Shown: positions 49,500-59,130, counted from the first letter of the stretch. The stretch: DNA of 64,000 nucleotides from an uncultured Trichococcus sp. (GCF_963663645.1 NZ_OY760503.1:310001-374000), one strand, 5' to 3'. Numbers and translations are program-made. The notes: generated by a model not told the origin, from the sequence alone.

Positions 49500-50633
49500 C
49501 TACTTTCTTGTTTCAGCTTCCGCCAACAAACGATGGATGGCTTTATCGACCAAGGCGACGGGCAGCCCGACGATTGTGTTGTAGTCCCCTTCGATCCCGG
49601 AAACCCAAAGCGCAGCTTCTTCCTGGATGCCGTAAGCTCCGGCTTTGTCCATCGGCTTGCCCGATGTCACATATGCCTTCACTTCCGCCTCCATCCGCTC
49701 ATCCCAGTCAAAGAAGCTGACTTTCGTCTCCGATGCAAAGGTCTCTTCCTTTTCGCCCCACAGAATGCTGACGCCGGTCAGGACCGAATGGGTCTTGCCT
49801 GCCATCGCGCGCAGCATCGCATAGGCGTCGGCCTCATCTACCGGTTTGCCAAGGATCTTTTCGCCCAAAACGACTACAGTGTCCGATCCGATGACCATTG
49901 CTTCCTTGTTCTCATTGTGGATGACAGCCGCTTTTTCCCGCGCCAACGTTTCCACCAGCTCCATGGCAGTGTGCATGAACCTTTCTTGTCCCACTTCGGA
50001 CAGGATGCGTTCTTCTATCGATTTTTCGTCGATATCCGCAACCTGGACCGCGAAGTCCTTGGTGCACAAGGACAGCAATTCGCTGCGTCTTGGCGATTGA
50101 CTCGCCAAAATGATTTTCGGCTCCATCTGCTCTACTCTCTCTTCTTCAAAATGCAGAATCATGTCATACCAAACGGCATTCCCGTGCGTGGAGTTCGATT
50201 TGCCGCTGTTCACTAACCCGAATTTCTCGTAATAAGGGATCTTTTCTTCCTTGCAGCAAAGCGTCACGCCTTTTCTGCCCGCTTGCCTCGCCGCATCAAT
50301 CAGTGCCTTCAACAATTTTTCCGCAATGCCTTGCCTTCTGAAGGCCGGAACCACATCCAAGCCGAATACGCTTTGATAAGCGCCATCCAGATTATGCAGC
50401 GCAGCCTCATGGTAATGGGCATCCCGTATGATCGGTTCATCGATGACAGCGCCGTTCACGAATCCCACCAAATCGCCATCGGCTTCGGCAACCAAAAAGC
50501 TCTCCGGGAACAGTCGCAGCCGCTCGCTGAGAGATTCAAGCGTCGCCGCTTCGGCTTCCGGGAAACACGCATCCTCGATTATTTTCAGTGCAGCCAAATC
50601 CTGCGGCACCGCCTTTCTTATATGCACTTGCAT
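49500..50633 (-). CDS. GNAT acetyltransferase fused to Maf nucleotide pyrophosphatase
   Basis: One frame of 377 residues from ATG 50633 (or the adjacent ATG 50636). Residues 1-165 are a GNAT acetyltransferase with FRRQGIAEKLLKALI as the acetyl-CoA loop, similar to arylalkylamine N-acetyltransferases. Residues 170-377 are a complete Maf protein: ILASQSPRRSELLS, VIGSDTVV, TGVSI and GDYNTIVGLP. Maf hydrolyses non-canonical or pyrimidine NTPs and is normally a separate protein of about 190 residues. The junction MEPKIILAS has an in-frame ATG, so internal initiation is possible. Confidence 0.88.
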   Translation of the reverse strand: MQVHIRKAVPQDLAALKIIEDACFPEAEAATLESLSERLRLFPESFLVAEADGDLVGFVNGAVIDEPIIRDAHYHEAALHNLDGAYQSVFGLDVVPAFRRQGIAEKLLKALIDAARQAGRKGVTLCCKEEKIPYYEKFGLVNSGKSNSTHGNAVWYDMILHFEEERVEQMEPKIILASQSPRRSELLSLCTKDFAVQVADIDEKSIEERILSEVGQERFMHTAMELVETLAREKAAVIHNENKEAMVIGSDTVVVLGEKILGKPVDEADAYAMLRAMAGKTHSVLTGVSILWGEKEETFASETKVSFFDWDERMEAEVKAYVTSGKPMDKAGAYGIQEEAALWVSGIEGDYNTIVGLPVALVDKAIHRLLAEAETRK

Positions 50634-50864
50634 CATCTAATCCCTCTTTTCCGTCTGCTCTTAATATTACAGCTGAATCACCGATTTTTCCAGAAAATTC
50701 CGTCTGCACAGGCTCCCTAGGAAAAAATATTATCCACATTGGACAAACTCCCCCTCCCCCGCCATGTGAGAAAGCGATTGCTTTTCCAGCGGAACGATAG
50801 TAAGATGATTAAAGATTGCGTAAACTGTCACAATCATTACATCAAACACATAAGGAGCGAATAA

Positions 50865-52121
50865 ATGAAAAACATCGAAAACAAATGGATGCGTGCCGCT
50901 GTCCCGGCACTGTTGATCCATTGCAGCATCGGTACCGTCTACTGCTGGTCTTTACTGAAGGGAGGCATCGCCGAATATATCGGCAGGCCGAAAAGCGAGG
51001 TCGAATGGGCTTTCAGCATCGCCATCTTCTTTCTTGGCATGTCGGCTGCCTTCGCGGGCGGGATTGTGGAAAAAGATATCCACAAATCTTCCCTGATTGC
51101 GGCTATATGCTTCGCCGCCGGGATGGCCGGCACCGGATTCTTCATCCAACAGAAATCGCTGCTCGGGATTTTTATGAGTTACGGGGTCCTGATGGGCATC
51201 GGCTGTGGTATCGGCTATCTTTCTCCGGTCAAAACGCTGATGCTGTGGTTCAAAAACCATAAAGGCTTGGCTACCGGAATAGCCGTGGCCGGGTTCGGAT
51301 TGGCAAAGGTCATCGCCAGCCCGATCATCGAAATGCTTTTGGGCGCGACTAACGCGGACGGCACGCTGGTAGACCCTACCCGTCTCTACAAACTGTTCTA
51401 CATCCTGGCTGTCGTCTATTTCATCATGATGTTCATCGGCCACTTGCTGTTGAAAAAACCGTCCGATTGGGTGGAAGTATCCGTTAAGAAGAAGAAAGGC
51501 GAAAATGTCCTCGACATCTTCAAGAATAAAAACTTCATCGGCATCTGGTTGATGTTCTTCATCAACATCACTTGCGGCTTAGCGCTGATCTCTCAGGAGA
51601 AAGATCTGCTGCACTTCATCAACTTCGGCGCAATCGGCGCAATCAGCTCATTGACGGCGCTCTTCAATGCCGGTGGTCGGCTTGGCTTTTCGTCCTTCGC
51701 GGATAGGTTGAAGGACAGGAACACCATTTATATCTGGATTTTCGGTCTGTCGATCGCGGCTACGGCGATTACGCTTTTGGCGAACGGCGTCAACAACGCA
51801 ATCGCTCCTTTAGTCATCATTTTACTTTGTGTCATCAACGCCGGCTACGGCGGTGGTTTCTCCAGCCTTCCGCCACTGCTTGCCGACCGCTTCGGGATGG
51901 AGAGCATCAGCACCATCCACGGACTGGCTTTATCGGCCTGGGCTTTTGCCGGGCTTTCCGGAAACCAATTGAGTGCCTTCATCGTAGCGAGAACTGGTTC
52001 CTATAACAACGTTCTTTATGTCGTGTTGGCTCTGTATGCGGTCGCGCTCTTCATCAGCGCCGTCATCTTAAAAGACAAACCGATCGACACGAAAAAAACG
52101 CTCCGGAGACATCCGGTTTAA
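50865..52121 (+). CDS. MFS transporter, oxalate/formate antiporter (OxlT) type
   Basis: 418 residues with twelve membrane helices. GTVYCWSLLKGGIAEYIG, the motif GCGIGYLSPVKTLMLWF, and the second-half repeat GGRLGFSSFADRLKDRN fit the OxlT/YhjX branch (TIGR04259-like). Relatives exchange monocarboxylates or dicarboxylates, and a substrate cannot be given. AAGGAGC precedes ATG 50865. Single gene. Confidence 0.87.
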   Translation: MKNIENKWMRAAVPALLIHCSIGTVYCWSLLKGGIAEYIGRPKSEVEWAFSIAIFFLGMSAAFAGGIVEKDIHKSSLIAAICFAAGMAGTGFFIQQKSLLGIFMSYGVLMGIGCGIGYLSPVKTLMLWFKNHKGLATGIAVAGFGLAKVIASPIIEMLLGATNADGTLVDPTRLYKLFYILAVVYFIMMFIGHLLLKKPSDWVEVSVKKKKGENVLDIFKNKNFIGIWLMFFINITCGLALISQEKDLLHFINFGAIGAISSLTALFNAGGRLGFSSFADRLKDRNTIYIWIFGLSIAATAITLLANGVNNAIAPLVIILLCVINAGYGGGFSSLPPLLADRFGMESISTIHGLALSAWAFAGLSGNQLSAFIVARTGSYNNVLYVVLALYAVALFISAVILKDKPIDTKKTLRRHPV

Positions 52122-52174
52122 AAAAATCAAGCCCTACCGAAAATCATTCGAAATGATTTTCGGTAGGGCTTTTT
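52121..52174. terminator. Bidirectional terminator MFS / metH
   Basis: An 18-bp stem (52131-52148 with 52152-52169) with A and T runs on both sides, between convergent genes. Confidence 0.93.
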
Positions 52175-52175
52175 C

Positions 52176-54551
52176 TTATCTGAAGACTTCTTCGGCTACT
52201 GTGACACCGGCTCGGGCGTCTTTGCAGTAGTAATCCGCGCCGATGGCTTTGGCGTACTTTTCTGTCAGTACAGCTCCTCCGACGAAGACCTTCACAGGCA
52301 AACCAGCCTCGCGCAAGGCCGTGATTGTGTCCTCCATCGCCGTGACGGTCGTCGTCATCAGCGCAGACAGTCCGACCAATTTGACTTGATGTTGCTTGGC
52401 GACCGCCACAACCTCCTCGATTGGGACATCCTTGCCTAGGTCGATGACGTCGTAACCATAGTTTTCAAGCAGCACTTTTGCCAGATTCTTGCCGATGTCG
52501 TGGATATCCCCTCTGACGGTCGCCATCACGATCGTTCCCTTGGCCTCCAGCTTTTCATGACCTTCCGCAAGTTTTGCCCGGATTGTGTCGAAGGCTTTAC
52601 CGGCTGTTTCGGCGGCACGGATCAGCTGCGGCAGGAAGATGTTCTTCTGCTCATAGAGTTTGCCGACTTCATCCAATGCCGGCACGATGTGATCGTCCAC
52701 GACGGCCAACGGTGTATTGTCTTTAAGAAGGGCGTTGGTCGCCTTCATGATCCCTGTTTCGTCGCCCTCCAAGAGCATTTCCCGATAGGAACGCACCGCG
52801 TTTTCCTGCTTGGGCCCATCGGATTTGACCACAACCTTTTTGTTGTTGTAGTCGATATAGTCGATGGCGCCTTCGTCTTGTCCTGACAGAACATTGAAGG
52901 CCCGCATCGTGTCGACGATTCCATCGGCCCCCGGATTGATGATGACCGTATCCAGTCCTGAAGTCAGGGCCATCGCGAAATAGGTGCGGTTGATCAAGGC
53001 TCGGAAAGGAAGTCCATAGGAAACATTGCTCAGTCCCAATGTGGTCAACGCTTGCGTATTTTCTTTGACCCAGCGCAAAGCCTTCAGCGTCTCCATGACC
53101 GCTTTCTGCTGGGCTGCCGCCGTGAGCACAAGGCAATCCACCAACAATCTTTCGGCCCCGATGCCGTATTCTCCCGCTCGATCGATCAACTTTTGGGCGA
53201 CCTTGGTCCGGCCGGCCGCATCATCCGGGATGCCCGCTTCATCGAGACACAAGGCTACGACAAAGGCGCCATATTTCTGGACAATCGGATAGATTTCGGC
53301 CATCGAGGATTCTTTCCCGTTGACCGAATTGACGATCGCAACACCGCTGTAGCGCCTCAAGGCTGCTTCAAGCACTTCCGGTTTGGTCGAATCGAACTGC
53401 AGCGGTGCTTCCACTAGGCCGCTCATGCCGTCGATGATTTTTGTCATATAGTCCGTTTCGTCGATCATCGGCAAAGACGTATTGACGTCCAGCACATCTG
53501 CACCTTTTTGGACCTGTTCGAAAGCGACTTTGATGGCCGCTAATGGATTGCCTGCCACGAATTGTTCCTTCAAAGCTTTGTTTCCTGACGGGTTGATTCG
53601 CTCACCGATGAGGGTGATTTGGCCATCCAAGCAAACCTTTTTCTGCGCGGAGCAGACGTATCGCTTCAATTTGTTGGCTTCCCTTTTCGCAAAAAATGCT
53701 TTTGCCTGCTGCAGATTGCGGATGTACTCCGGTGTCGTGCCGCAGCACCCCCCGATCACGGAAACCCCCAAACTGGCCAATTCCTTCGCGACCTCAAGGT
53801 AGTCCGCGGAAGTGACGGAATATTTGGCGACGCCCGCCTCCGTCACAGGGATGCCGGCATTCGCCTGCACCATCACCGGCGTGTTCGTGAAGTCCAAAAT
53901 CCTTTTGATGATGGGAAGCAGTTCCTTTGGCCCCAATGAGCAGTTTACGCCCAGCACATCCACGCCCAACGCATCCAAGGAGAGCGCCATGATCTCCGGC
54001 TCGGTCCCGGTCAAGGTGTTGCCGTCCTCCGTGAAGGTCATCGTCGCGAAGATCGGCAGGTCGCAGTTTTCTTTAACCGCCAGCACGGCCGCGCGCATTT
54101 CCGCCAGATCCGACATCGTTTCGATGAGGATCAGATCAGCTCCGGCCGCAGCCCCGATCACCACTTGTTCACGGAAATAGTCGTACGCCTGGTCGAAATC
54201 AAGCAATCCGATCGGTTTCATCATCTTCCCGACAGGTCCGATATCGAGCGCCACTTTTGCTCCGGTCCCTGCCGTTGCGGCTTTTGCGATCTCAACGGCA
54301 GCAGTCACCACTTCCGTAACCGAGTAGCCTGTCTCCTGCAGTTTGTAGGCATTCGCGCCAAAAGTGTTTGTCGTGATGAACTGCGCGCCGGCTTCGACGT
54401 ATTCCCGATGGATCCGGCCGAGCAGCTCGGGATCCTCCAGATTCAACGCTTCCGGATTTTGGCCGGCTTTCATTCCGTATGTCTGGAGCATCGTGCCCAT
54501 CGCTCCGTCGAAGAGAAGCAGTTCTTCTCCAATTTGTTTTCTGATATTCAT
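52176..54551 (-). CDS. metH: Cobalamin-dependent methionine synthase lacking activation domain
   Basis: 791 residues. Homocysteine/Zn domain with GGCCGTTPEYI, pterin-binding domain (INPSGNKALKEQF, SFVNGK-like blocks), and a B12 domain with DIHDIGKNL whose His ligates cobalt. The C-terminal SAM-binding activation domain of the 1200-residue form is absent; the upstream gene encodes a stand-alone domain of that kind. It methylates homocysteine with methyl-THF from MetF. Requires cobalamin, for which no transporter or riboswitch is visible here. Confidence 0.95.
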   Translation of the reverse strand: MNIRKQIGEELLLFDGAMGTMLQTYGMKAGQNPEALNLEDPELLGRIHREYVEAGAQFITTNTFGANAYKLQETGYSVTEVVTAAVEIAKAATAGTGAKVALDIGPVGKMMKPIGLLDFDQAYDYFREQVVIGAAAGADLILIETMSDLAEMRAAVLAVKENCDLPIFATMTFTEDGNTLTGTEPEIMALSLDALGVDVLGVNCSLGPKELLPIIKRILDFTNTPVMVQANAGIPVTEAGVAKYSVTSADYLEVAKELASLGVSVIGGCCGTTPEYIRNLQQAKAFFAKREANKLKRYVCSAQKKVCLDGQITLIGERINPSGNKALKEQFVAGNPLAAIKVAFEQVQKGADVLDVNTSLPMIDETDYMTKIIDGMSGLVEAPLQFDSTKPEVLEAALRRYSGVAIVNSVNGKESSMAEIYPIVQKYGAFVVALCLDEAGIPDDAAGRTKVAQKLIDRAGEYGIGAERLLVDCLVLTAAAQQKAVMETLKALRWVKENTQALTTLGLSNVSYGLPFRALINRTYFAMALTSGLDTVIINPGADGIVDTMRAFNVLSGQDEGAIDYIDYNNKKVVVKSDGPKQENAVRSYREMLLEGDETGIMKATNALLKDNTPLAVVDDHIVPALDEVGKLYEQKNIFLPQLIRAAETAGKAFDTIRAKLAEGHEKLEAKGTIVMATVRGDIHDIGKNLAKVLLENYGYDVIDLGKDVPIEEVVAVAKQHQVKLVGLSALMTTTVTAMEDTITALREAGLPVKVFVGGAVLTEKYAKAIGADYYCKDARAGVTVAEEVFR

Positions 54552-54568
54552 TTTTTGTCCCCCCTAGC

Positions 54569-55234
54569 TTAACTTCTGGCCGTGCAGCTGTCGTTCAGCT
54601 CGCACTCGCTACAGCTGGTGTTCCCACAGCGATGGTTCTTGCCTTTGGTGGCACCTTCCTCCAGCACGCCCAAAATCGCCACGATCGACTTTCTTGGCGT
54701 CATCAGCATCGAATCCGTCAGATGGACTCCGATCCGCTTGTCTGACTGCAATTCCCCGAGCAGCGTTTTGTTGGTGGCCAACGGAAGGTCCCCGTATCCG
54801 GGAGCGTAGCGGAAAGTCAATGCGGCTCCCGCTGGAAGTTGGCTTTCGATTTCCTGCTGGCAACTGTCCGCGATCGTCTCGACGAATGCGGATGCACAGG
54901 CATCCGCGATCATGCCCAAGGTCGGCGACATCATTTTATTGCGCTCGATGATGAAATCGCCTTGCGCGCCTAATGTGCAGACCATGATGTAGACTTCTTT
55001 GCAACGCTTAAGCGTGCGGGTGATGCTTTTCCCTTCCAGCACAACAGCGGTCCCCTCCAGCGTGATCAATCCCTCAACGGAGTGATCCAGGAGATAATGC
55101 CCATAAGTCCATTTCCCGGTGATCGCCTGCTCAAACTGGGCGGCGATCGTCTCCATGTCGTTCCTTGTCCGTTCGTCCGGTTGTTTGTTGCCGAAGCCAA
55201 GATACTTCGCAACCAGTTTCAGATCCGTATTCAT
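54569..55234 (-). CDS. Stand-alone MetH activation-domain-like protein
   Basis: 221 residues between metF (ATGA overlap) and metH. RYAPGYGDLPLATNK and the helical N-terminus match the SAM-dependent reactivation domain of MetH. Its C-terminus has a Cys cluster, CGNTSCSECELNDSC, which may bind a metal or iron-sulfur centre; the full-length E. coli MetH lacks this. Predicted to reactivate cob(II)alamin in MetH with SAM and an electron donor. Split MetH activation of this kind is known in several Bacillota. Confidence 0.85.
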   Translation of the reverse strand: MNTDLKLVAKYLGFGNKQPDERTRNDMETIAAQFEQAITGKWTYGHYLLDHSVEGLITLEGTAVVLEGKSITRTLKRCKEVYIMVCTLGAQGDFIIERNKMMSPTLGMIADACASAFVETIADSCQQEIESQLPAGAALTFRYAPGYGDLPLATNKTLLGELQSDKRIGVHLTDSMLMTPRKSIVAILGVLEEGATKGKNHRCGNTSCSECELNDSCTARS

Positions 55235-56130
55235 CTATGCGGCTCTTTTCTGCAGACCGCCTTGCGGACACAGGAGATATTTTCCATGATTCTTCTTGTC
55301 GCATCTGGCTTGTTCATCGTGTAGATGTGGACGCCATCTACCCCGGAAGAAAGCAGATCGATGATCTGATCGACTGCATAAGCGATGCCGGCTTCCTGCA
55401 GCGATGCCGGATCGTGTTCGTATCTGTCGAGTATCCGCAGGAATTTCGGCGGCAGATTGCAGCCGGAGATTTCCTGGATACGTTTCACCTGTTTGATGTT
55501 CAGGACCGGCAGAATCCCTGCGATGACAGGCTGTTCGATGCCGACAAGATCCAACTTCTCCTTGAACTGATAGAAAAGATCATTGTCGTAGAAAAGCTGT
55601 GTGATCATGAAGTCAGCACCATGGTCCATTTTCTTTTTCAGATTTTTCAGGTCATCCACTTTGTTGATGGAATCGACATGCCCTTCCGGATAGCAGGCCG
55701 CTCCGATCGAAAAATCGCCTGCTGCCTTGATGTCGTCGATGAGCTCGGAAGCATAACGGTATTCCGGATTCCAATTCTTGTCCGCCAATTTTTCTTTCGG
55801 GATATCCCCACGCAAAGCCAGGATGTTTTCGATGCCGCTATCCTTTATCGATGCCAGGGTCCGTTTCATGCCCTCTTTTGTGGAGGTGCAGCCGGTCAAG
55901 TGGGCGATCGATTCGATGCCGAAATCCTTTTTGATGCGTGAGGCGATTTCGACCGTGTTGCTTTGGGCTGTCCCACCGGCGCCATAGGTCACGGAAATGA
56001 AATCGGGATGCAGGTCCTTCAATTCGGTCAAGGTGTCGAAAACCGTTTCAAGGGCATAGCTGCTTTTCGGCGGAAAAATTTCAAATGAAACGGTTGGTTC
56101 CCCTTTGCTGATCATATCTCTAATCTTCAT
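55231..56130 (-). CDS. metF: 5,10-methylenetetrahydrofolate reductase
   Basis: 299 residues. ATG 56130 is preferred over 56136 because AAGGAGG is too close to the latter. TIM-barrel flavoenzyme: SFEIFPPKSSYALETVF, SVTYGAGGTAQSNTV with the catalytic Glu region, and ITQLFYDNDLFYQF. It reduces methylene-THF to methyl-THF, the MetH substrate. First gene of metF / activation protein / metH. Confidence 0.94.
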   Translation of the reverse strand: MKIRDMISKGEPTVSFEIFPPKSSYALETVFDTLTELKDLHPDFISVTYGAGGTAQSNTVEIASRIKKDFGIESIAHLTGCTSTKEGMKRTLASIKDSGIENILALRGDIPKEKLADKNWNPEYRYASELIDDIKAAGDFSIGAACYPEGHVDSINKVDDLKNLKKKMDHGADFMITQLFYDNDLFYQFKEKLDLVGIEQPVIAGILPVLNIKQVKRIQEISGCNLPPKFLRILDRYEHDPASLQEAGIAYAVDQIIDLLSSGVDGVHIYTMNKPDATRRIMENISCVRKAVCRKEPHR

Positions 56131-56239
56131 ATTCATGTCCTCCTTCAATTTGTTCAAGGTGCGGCATTGCAAGCGCACTTACTTTGTGTACAATTGATCA
56201 TGCCAGTCGATGACTTCCAAAAGAAGTCATTTATTTCCA

Positions 56240-56308
56240 ATAGTATGCCATGAAATGAAGATATAGAGTAACACCAAAAAAATATATTTAGTTATAGCAA
56301 AAAACTAT
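56240..56308 (-). promoter_or_regulatory. metF promoter -10 and Met-box-like LysR operator
   Basis: A 17-bp palindrome TATAG-CAAAAAA-CTATA (56292-56308) resembles the streptococcal Met box bound by MetR/MtaR LysR proteins. About 60 bp downstream on the minus strand is TACTAT (56240-56245) with no good -35, fitting an activator-dependent promoter; the palindrome centre would be near -67. A LysR gene lies just upstream. Assignment is inference. Confidence 0.6.
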
Positions 56309-56329
56309 ATCCAAAAAAGACCCATCCGG

Positions 56330-57241
56330 TTAATTCCCGTATGTCCGGATCACTGCTTTCAGCTCCTTGATATAGGCGGCCGCCTGTCGACTGATACCGG
56401 CTTTCTTGTTGGCGATCCAACCGATCACCATCCGGTCCTCGACATCCAATGGAACCGAAACGATGTCTGTGCCATTCAGCTCTTCACTAAGTACACCGGT
56501 GGAGATGGTGTAGCCATTCAAACCGATCACCAGGTTGAACAAAGTTGCACGGTCGCTGACCAGGATGCTTTTTTTATGGAAGACGGTGCTGAGGATCTCC
56601 TCAGAAAAATAGAAGGAATTGTGTTCGCCCTGCTCGAACGACAGGTAGGGATAATCCTCGAGATCCGCCAAGGTAACGCTCTGCTTGGCCGCCAGCGGAT
56701 TTCGGACGCTGACAAAGATATGGGGTTCCGCTTCAAACAAAGGATGGAACTCCAATTGGCTCTCCCGCAAAATTTTTTGGAGCGCATTGCGGTTGAACGA
56801 ATCCAGATAGAGGACGCCGATTTCACTCTGGAAACTTTTGACATCCTCGATGATTTCATGGGTGCGCGTCTCACGGAGCGTGAACTTATATTCATCCGCT
56901 CCGCTCTTTTTGATCATGTTCACGAACGCGCTGACGGCGAACGCGTAATGTTGGGTCGAAATGGAACACAGCTGCTTGGCCGGTTTCTTGTCGAGGTAGC
57001 GCTGTTCCAGCAATTCCGCTTGCTCGATCACTTGCTGCGCGTACTTCAGGAATTCGCTGCCTTCCGCTGTCAGCGTGATGCCTTTAGCGGTCCGGATGAA
57101 CAGTTCCAAGCCGATTTCTTCCTCTAGATCCTTGATCGCGTTCGAGAGACTCGGTTGTGAAATGAAGCATTTTTTGGCGGCTTCGTTGATCGATTTGTAT
57201 TGGGCGACCGCCAGCATATATCTTAATTGTTTTAAGGTCAT
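56330..57241 (-). CDS. LysR family regulator, probable methionine/cysteine regulator
   Basis: 303 residues. Winged helix at the N-terminus (SINEAAKKCFISQPSLSNAI) and a two-lobed ligand domain. By location next to metF and its Met-box-like palindrome it may be the MtaR/CmbR-type activator of methionine genes; ligand would be a sulfur-pathway intermediate. AGGTAAGG precedes ATG 57241. Independent transcription is likely, because a terminator closes the preceding gene. Confidence 0.85.
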   Translation of the reverse strand: MTLKQLRYMLAVAQYKSINEAAKKCFISQPSLSNAIKDLEEEIGLELFIRTAKGITLTAEGSEFLKYAQQVIEQAELLEQRYLDKKPAKQLCSISTQHYAFAVSAFVNMIKKSGADEYKFTLRETRTHEIIEDVKSFQSEIGVLYLDSFNRNALQKILRESQLEFHPLFEAEPHIFVSVRNPLAAKQSVTLADLEDYPYLSFEQGEHNSFYFSEEILSTVFHKKSILVSDRATLFNLVIGLNGYTISTGVLSEELNGTDIVSVPLDVEDRMVIGWIANKKAGISRQAAAYIKELKAVIRTYGN

Positions 57242-57424
57242 GTTTCTTGCCTTACCTGTTTGGATTCCCTAAATGGCGGATACGCGCGGTAAAAGGCTCC
57301 TCCTCTCGCTGCTTTGACCGCCGAAGCGGTCATGTGTTTTGGCTTTTTTGCTTCTGAATCGATTATACCAGATGGGTTCCCGCACGGCCAAGGACGGGCT
57401 GATGCGCATCGAAAAAACGATGCC

Positions 57425-57508
57425 TGCTCCGGTGAAGACAGCATTGCCCGGAGGAATGTAGGAGCTTGGACCGGCTGCTCCGGCCAGGCTTGCCTTCATC
57501 GGAGCACA
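57425..57508. repeat. Two-unit palindromic array, family C
   Basis: Units at 57427 and 57478 (51 bp apart) with CTCCGGTGAAG and CTCCGGCCAGG, each closed by CGGAG. It lies between the terminator of the gene at 57564 and the LysR gene. Confidence 0.75.
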
Positions 57509-57511
57509 ATC

Positions 57512-57555
57512 AAAAAAAGACCGGCGCGGCAGCATTTCCATATGCTCCCGCGCCG
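57512..57555 (-). terminator. Terminator of the 84-residue gene
   Basis: CGGCGCGG-CAGCAT (57522-57535) pairs with ATGCTCCCGCGCCG (57542-57555). On the minus strand seven T residues follow. Confidence 0.85.
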
Positions 57556-57563
57556 ATCCGATG

Positions 57564-57818
57564 CTATTTTTTCCGGCTGACTTTTTCTTCAATCATGCGT
57601 TCGAAGCTTTCTTTGTTGTCAACCACCGCGATGGGTGCATATTCCGGCCACGCCTCTTCCAGGGCTTCCGCGGAGTCCCCGCTCAGCAGGAGCACCTCGA
57701 TTTTCCGGCCGAAACGCTGCTCCAATTCTTCCGAATAGCCAAAAATGGATGGCACCGCATCGATTGCGATTGCCGCACTGCCGTTCTTTTTGAATGTCCT
57801 TGCCACTACGAATTTCAT
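57564..57818 (-). CDS. Small hypothetical protein
   Basis: 84 residues from ATG 57818 after AGAGGTGAATGC; the longer frame to 57899 has no ribosome-binding site. Sequence MKFVVARTFKKNGSAAIAID ... IEVLLLSGDSAEALEEAWPE suggests an alpha/beta fold with a basic end (KVSRKK). No family recognised. Followed by its own terminator, so it is probably real. Confidence 0.65.
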   Translation of the reverse strand: MKFVVARTFKKNGSAAIAIDAVPSIFGYSEELEQRFGRKIEVLLLSGDSAEALEEAWPEYAPIAVVDNKESFERMIEEKVSRKK

Positions 57819-57924
57819 GCATTCACCTCTAGGTCCATTATAACAAATGGAGCGCGTTCCTGGTAAAAGAAAATGATGCGTTCGCGTTCGCATTTCCATT
57901 CCAGTTTCAGTCCTGCGGATCCGG

Positions 57925-59130
57925 CTACAGATCCAATTCGGTCTGCACGGTTTCCGTTTCAGGCGCAGCCCGATGATGGGCCATCACCAGCGATCCCACC
58001 CCTGCCATCACGATCAGCAAGGAAATCAGGAAGCCGATGTAAGGTAGCATCCGCAAAGCGCCGAGGATGATCAATCCCAACAATATCAGCCAGACGCCTT
58101 TATGCAGTTCGGGCCATTTGAAGCGTTTTGCCAACCACTGTCCGATGAACACTGCCACAATTATTCGCGACAGATACAAAGCAATCGGATAAACGGCGCC
58201 AAGGATGACCGCGATCGGAATCCCGATGACGGTAACCATCGCCAAGATGATCATCGGCGGCACCACCAACAATGTCAGCAGACCGACTCCCAACGTCTTC
58301 ATCGGCTGTTCAGCCAAGGGACGGGCTGTGTTTTGCCAGAAAGCGGGGCGCCAGATCCGGATAAGGAACCAAATCAGCAAAGCGCTCGCCAAGCTCCAGA
58401 GGAACCAGACAAATTTCATGAACGGCCTGCGCGTTTCCCGCACGGCAGTTGTTCCCCTATCCATTGTTTCGTAAAATTCCCAATCCGTGTCTCCGGCAAT
58501 CGTTGCGCCAGCGCCGATGTCAGCTTCGTTATTGCCCTTGTAGTAGAGGTCGCCGGCTATGTTCGCGCCGTCCTGGAGTTTCAGGCTGTCCGTCTGAAGA
58601 TTGGCGTCCCCGCCGATCTGTCCACTGAGCACAATCTCGGCTCCGCCCGCAAAGAGGTTACGTTGGATAATCCCCTCCTGCAGGATCGTTGCGCCTGCCG
58701 CGAAGATATCCCTTCCAACAGAAGCATCCTGCCCGATGGAGATATTCTGACCGACAAAGAAAACATCACTTTCCGACTGTCCAGCAAAGTTGAGCGCTTG
58801 TCCCGCTCCGTAAATATTGCCGGTCACCGTCCCGTTGATGGAAATTGTTTGCGCCGCCACAAAAAGATCGCCGTTGATGTTACCGTTGATCCGGACATCC
58901 TGCCCCGACACAAAAGTCGTCCCTTCCACATTTCCGTCCACTTTCACCACATTACCCGCAAAGAAACCAGGTCCTTCAATCGTTTCGCCTGCAGCCAAAT
59001 GATCCAGATTTTCCGCATTCATGGTCGTGGCCGAAGCAACACCCGAAAATCCCAACAAAATCGCCAAAAATAGCAAGTTGATACTCCAGAAAATACCTTT
59101 CCACCAAACCGTATTTTTTACTTTTTTCAT
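57925..59130 (-). CDS. Membrane protein with polymer-forming (bactofilin-like) beta-helix
   Basis: 401 residues from ATG 59130. The first hydrophobic segment (about 10-35) is a signal anchor. The next 200 residues repeat a parallel-beta-helix motif (VDGNVEGTTFVSGQDVRINGNINGDLFVAAQ and so on in 17-18-residue turns), as in bactofilin-type polymer-forming proteins. Four or five C-terminal helices follow. The domain faces outside, unlike cytoplasmic bactofilins. Function unknown. Confidence 0.78.
   Translation of the reverse strand: MKKVKNTVWWKGIFWSINLLFLAILLGFSGVASATTMNAENLDHLAAGETIEGPGFFAGNVVKVDGNVEGTTFVSGQDVRINGNINGDLFVAAQTISINGTVTGNIYGAGQALNFAGQSESDVFFVGQNISIGQDASVGRDIFAAGATILQEGIIQRNLFAGGAEIVLSGQIGGDANLQTDSLKLQDGANIAGDLYYKGNNEADIGAGATIAGDTDWEFYETMDRGTTAVRETRRPFMKFVWFLWSLASALLIWFLIRIWRPAFWQNTARPLAEQPMKTLGVGLLTLLVVPPMIILAMVTVIGIPIAVILGAVYPIALYLSRIIVAVFIGQWLAKRFKWPELHKGVWLILLGLIILGALRMLPYIGFLISLLIVMAGVGSLVMAHHRAAPETETVQTELDL

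Noticed and set aside
56131-56329. T-box or cobalamin riboswitch before metF/metH
   Set aside because: No T-box sequence or B12 box seen; only a short hairpin and the Met-box-like palindrome.
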